Shown piece after piece: positions 61,269 to 64,000 of a stretch of DNA of 64,000 bases. This DNA is from Spirodela intermedia. Its lineage: Eukaryota > Streptophyta > Magnoliopsida > Alismatales > Araceae. Every line of letters starts with the position of its first letter. Position 1 is the stretch's first letter. The DNA lies in contig LR746265.1 in NCBI GenBank assembly GCA_902729315.2, forward strand, positions 131,501 through 195,500. The letters are read 5' to 3'. The notes below the pieces were generated by a model. The model did no database searches. It worked only from the letters and a program-made list of their open reading frames with translations, and was not told where the DNA came from. The position numbers and the translations under genes were made by a program.

Positions 61269-64000
61269 ATGATCACATTCAGCGATTGCCCGAGAGAAAT
61301 CACGATGAAGGAATCGGACAGGTGCTTGGATCCCCAGCTCTGGCACGCGTGCGCCGGTGGCATGGTCCAAATGCCGGCGGTGAGCTCCTTGGTCTGTTAC
61401 TTCCCCCAGGGGCAGGCTGAGCACGCACAGGGCCCCGTGGACTTCCCCAACTGCCCGCGGATTCCCCCGTACATCCTCTGCCGGGTCGCCGGTGTGAAGT
61501 ATCTGGCCGATCCCGAGACGGACGAGGTCTACGCCAAGATGAAACTGATGCCTGTTAGATCCGAGGAGCTGGACTATGGAGGCGGGGAGGACTTTGGCGG
61601 CCTGGGGAGCAACGGATCGGGGGTCCCTGAGAAGACCACCTCCTTCGCCAAGACCCTGACCCAGTCGGATGCCAACAATGGCGGTGGGTTCTCTGTTCCG
61701 CGCTACTGTGCGGAGACCATCTTTCCGCGTCTGGACTACTCGGCCGATCCGCCGGTCCAAACGATCCTCGCCAAGGATGTCCATGGCGAAATTTGGAAGT
61801 TCCGCCACATCTACAGGGGGACACCGCGCCGCCATCTTCTCACGACCGGCTGGAGCACCTTCGTGAATCAGAAGAAGCTCGTGGCTGGGGATTCCATTGT
61901 GTTCCTGCGGACCGAGAACGGGGAGCTCTGCGTTGGGATCCGGCGGGCGAAGAGAGGGCCCGGCGGTGGGCTGGAGCTGCCGTCGGGATGGAACATCCCC
62001 GGTGGAAATTGCTTGCCGCCGCCGTACGCGGGTTTCTCCCTGTTCTTGAGGGAACAGGAGAACAAGCTCATGAGGCGGAATGGCGAGAACCCTGGTTCAG
62101 TGGGGGGCATGATCGCGAGGGGGAGAGTTAGACCAGAGTCCGTCGTGGAGGCTGCCAACCTCGCTGCCGATGGTCAGCTTTTTGAGGTGGTCTACTACCC
62201 TAGGGCGAGCACGCCGGAGTTCTGCGTCAAGGCGGCGGCCGTGAGGGCTGCGCTGAGGATCGACTGGTGCCCTGGCATGCGCTTCAAGATGGCCTTTGAG
62301 ACCGAAGATTCCTCTCGTATCAGCTGGTTCATGGGCACCGTCTCCTCCGTTCAATGCGCGGACCCCGTCCGTTGGCCCGATTCTCCGTGGAGGCTCCTCC
62401 AGGTCACTTCCTCTCCCATCCTTCCATTGTCTATCGTTTCTGTGCTCTTCTTCTTCTTCTTCCTCTTCTCTGGATTAACGGAATGTTTCCTTCATCTTCG
62501 TCTGCGGACTGATCCTCCGGTTTTACGGAATAACCTCCCCTCGCCCATTCGGCCTCCTCGGCGCTTCCCTCCAGCGGGGCAATCGAAAGATCCTGTCTTG
62601 CCGCATCGAAGAGAACGATCTCTTGTTCTCTTCGTTCTTTGTTCAGTGTTGCATTTGCGCTTGAATCGTATATCTTGTAATCCGCACTCTTAAAACCCTA
62701 CTGGTTGACCTCCCGTTCTAGCCGTACTTCCCCTCTGGGAAATCATGCGGCGCTTTGAACTGTGGAACGGCATCGATGCCGGGTTTAATTTGTTCGCGGA
62801 TGGAAATGGAAAGTTTTTACGACTGACAGTTGTGATAAGCAGCTGGTGGCTTGGCTGGGAGGTCCCTGTGAATTTCCGGGAACCAACCCTTCCCGGATTT
62901 ATTTCCCTGGAGGCTGCATGGCCCCGGGTGTGGAGGAGGAAGAGAAAGCAACTTCTGTTTTGTTTTGTCCTTGATGCTTTTCCATTCTTATCTCATACAT
63001 TGTCAACGCCTTTTGGTTTTCCTTGCATACTACTCTGTCGGTCGGTCGGACGGTCTCTCTCTCTCTCTCTTCCCGTATGTGTTTCATCGAATCTACGCTC
63101 TCGGCGATCGGAGGGGGTTTAACAGGTTGGATTGGCTGTCGATGCAGGTAACATGGGACGAACCAGATTTACTTCAGAACGTGAAACGGGTCAGCCCGTG
63201 GCTGGTGGAGCTCGTGACCAACATGCCGGCCATCCACCTGAAAACCTTCTCGCCGTCGAGGAAGAAGCTGCGGTTGCCACCGTCGCCGGACTTCGCCATC
63301 GACGGCCGTTTCCTGACGCACGTTTTTTCCGGCAACTCCTTCGAACCCAGCAGCAACCCCCAGTGCTGCCTTCCGGACAGCGCCCCTGCAGGGATACAGG
63401 GAGCCAGGCATTCTCAATTTGGTATATCCATCTCAGATCTCCACATCAGCAAGCTGCAGACGGGTCTGCTCCACGCTGGATTTCACCGGCTGGAGAATCC
63501 CCCCCGCCCGCCGCCGGGCGCCGTCTCCGCCGCCCCTTGCGGCGCCGCCACCAGGAGCCCCATACCGGACGTCTCCTGCCTGCTCACCATCGGGAACGCC
63601 TCTTCGCCCCGCTCGAGGGAGTCGTTCAGTCCGAAGACGCCGCACTTTTTGCTCTTTGGGCAGCCCATACTGACGGAGCAGCAGACCCCGCCGAGCTCCG
63701 GGGACTCGGGCGGCGGCTCGCCGGAGTTCACCAGGAAGAGCTCGGATTTGTTGAACGGGTCCGGCTCTGCGATCAACCTGCGAGGCCTCGCGGAGAACTC
63801 TCCTTCCGAAGGAGGAGGCGGCCTCGTCTGGTACAAGGACCACCTCCACCACCATCACCATTACCAGTCAGCGACAGAGTCGGAGACTGGCCACTGCAAG
63901 GTCTTCTTGGAGTCGGAGAACGTCGGTCGGACCCTCGATCTCTCAGTCCTGGGCTCCTACGAGGAGCTCTATCGGAGGCTGGCCGACATGTTCGGCATTC
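61269..64000 (+). CDS. ARF10/16: Auxin response factor, class C (ARF10/ARF16 clade), 3' partial
   Basis: Exon 1 is 61269-62402 (378 codons). After a 745-bp GT-AG intron, exon 2 runs from 63148 through the right edge. The start MITF- followed by KESDRCLDPQLWHACAGGMV is the usual N-terminus. The B3 DNA-binding domain spans residues about 124-230 (SFAKTLTQSDANNGGGFSVP, RGTPRRHLLTTGWS). The ARF (Auxin_resp) domain spans about 295-378 (FEVVYYPRASTPEFCVKA, SRISWFMGTVS). The middle region is Pro/Ser-rich with LLFGQPI, and the PB1 domain begins near 626 (GHCKVFLESENVGRTLDLS) and is cut at MFGI. Class C ARFs bind auxin-response elements in the nucleus, mostly act as repressors, and are controlled by miR160; the site is present. 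The next 60 or so residues and the stop lie beyond the window. Confidence 0.95.
63390..63410 (+). promoter_or_regulatory. miR160 target site in the ARF coding sequence
   Basis: The site contains ATACAGGGAGCCAGGCA, perfectly complementary to the first 17 nucleotides of miR160. Mismatches lie at two of the remaining positions. It encodes the conserved AGIQGARH stretch, as in ARF10/16/17 of other plants. Cleavage by miR160-guided AGO1 is established for this clade; for this gene it is inference from the match. Confidence 0.9.

Noticed and set aside
1-64000. CRISPR array, bacterial operon or integron features
   Set aside because: No regularly spaced identical repeats with unique spacers and no bacterial gene organisation; all real genes have plant introns.

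Overview
The window is nuclear DNA of a flowering plant, probably a monocot. It has spliced protein genes with GT-AG introns, plant-specific families (class C auxin response factor, GATA factor, PH-START-EDR2 protein, plant tyrosylprotein sulfotransferase), decayed LTR retrotransposons and many GA/CT microsatellites. The GC-rich exons and the N-terminus of the ARF (MITF-, as I recall from rice relatives) point to a monocot. The fairly compact introns would fit a small-genome monocot, but I cannot name a species.

Layout. 1-2870 (+): 3' part of a two-domain glycosyltransferase-like membrane protein, open at the left edge. 4222-10263: an old, AT-rich Ty1/copia element on the minus strand, with both LTRs, a primer-binding site and decayed gag and RT. 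12181-17879: a younger Ty1/copia element (minus strand) whose gag-pol is open except for one in-frame TAG. It has lost its 5' end, and a diverged related LTR lies beyond that end in the opposite orientation. 18690-19420 (+): pseudogene of a UDP-xylose-type nucleotide-sugar transporter. 19924-25679 (+): complete 8-exon ribophorin I (oligosaccharyltransferase subunit 1) gene. 27425-34236 (+): complete 22-exon PH-START-EDR2_C gene. 34573-38470: partial, broken tandem copy of the neighbouring TPST locus, its middle replaced by a decayed Ty3/gypsy chromovirus. 38668-44331 (-): complete TPST gene, 12 coding exons. 45106-52099: intergenic. 52100-53540 (+): two-exon GATA factor gene. 53541-61268: intergenic, with an orphan promoter-like block and an internal duplication. 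61269-64000 (+): ARF10/16-type gene with a miR160 target site, cut by the right edge.

How the genes relate. They are independent transcription units, not an operon. Three act in or are predicted for the secretory pathway (the glycosyltransferase-like protein, ribophorin I in the ER, TPST in the Golgi), and a broken fourth (the nucleotide-sugar transporter) would have too. I read this as coincidence of neighbourhood. No CRISPR array, tRNA, rRNA or novel multi-gene system was recognised. The most distinctive structure is the duplicated and retrotransposon-disrupted TPST locus. Gene names rest on recognised family motifs and remembered homologues, not on a database search. Exon boundaries were checked by reading frame and GT/AG sites.
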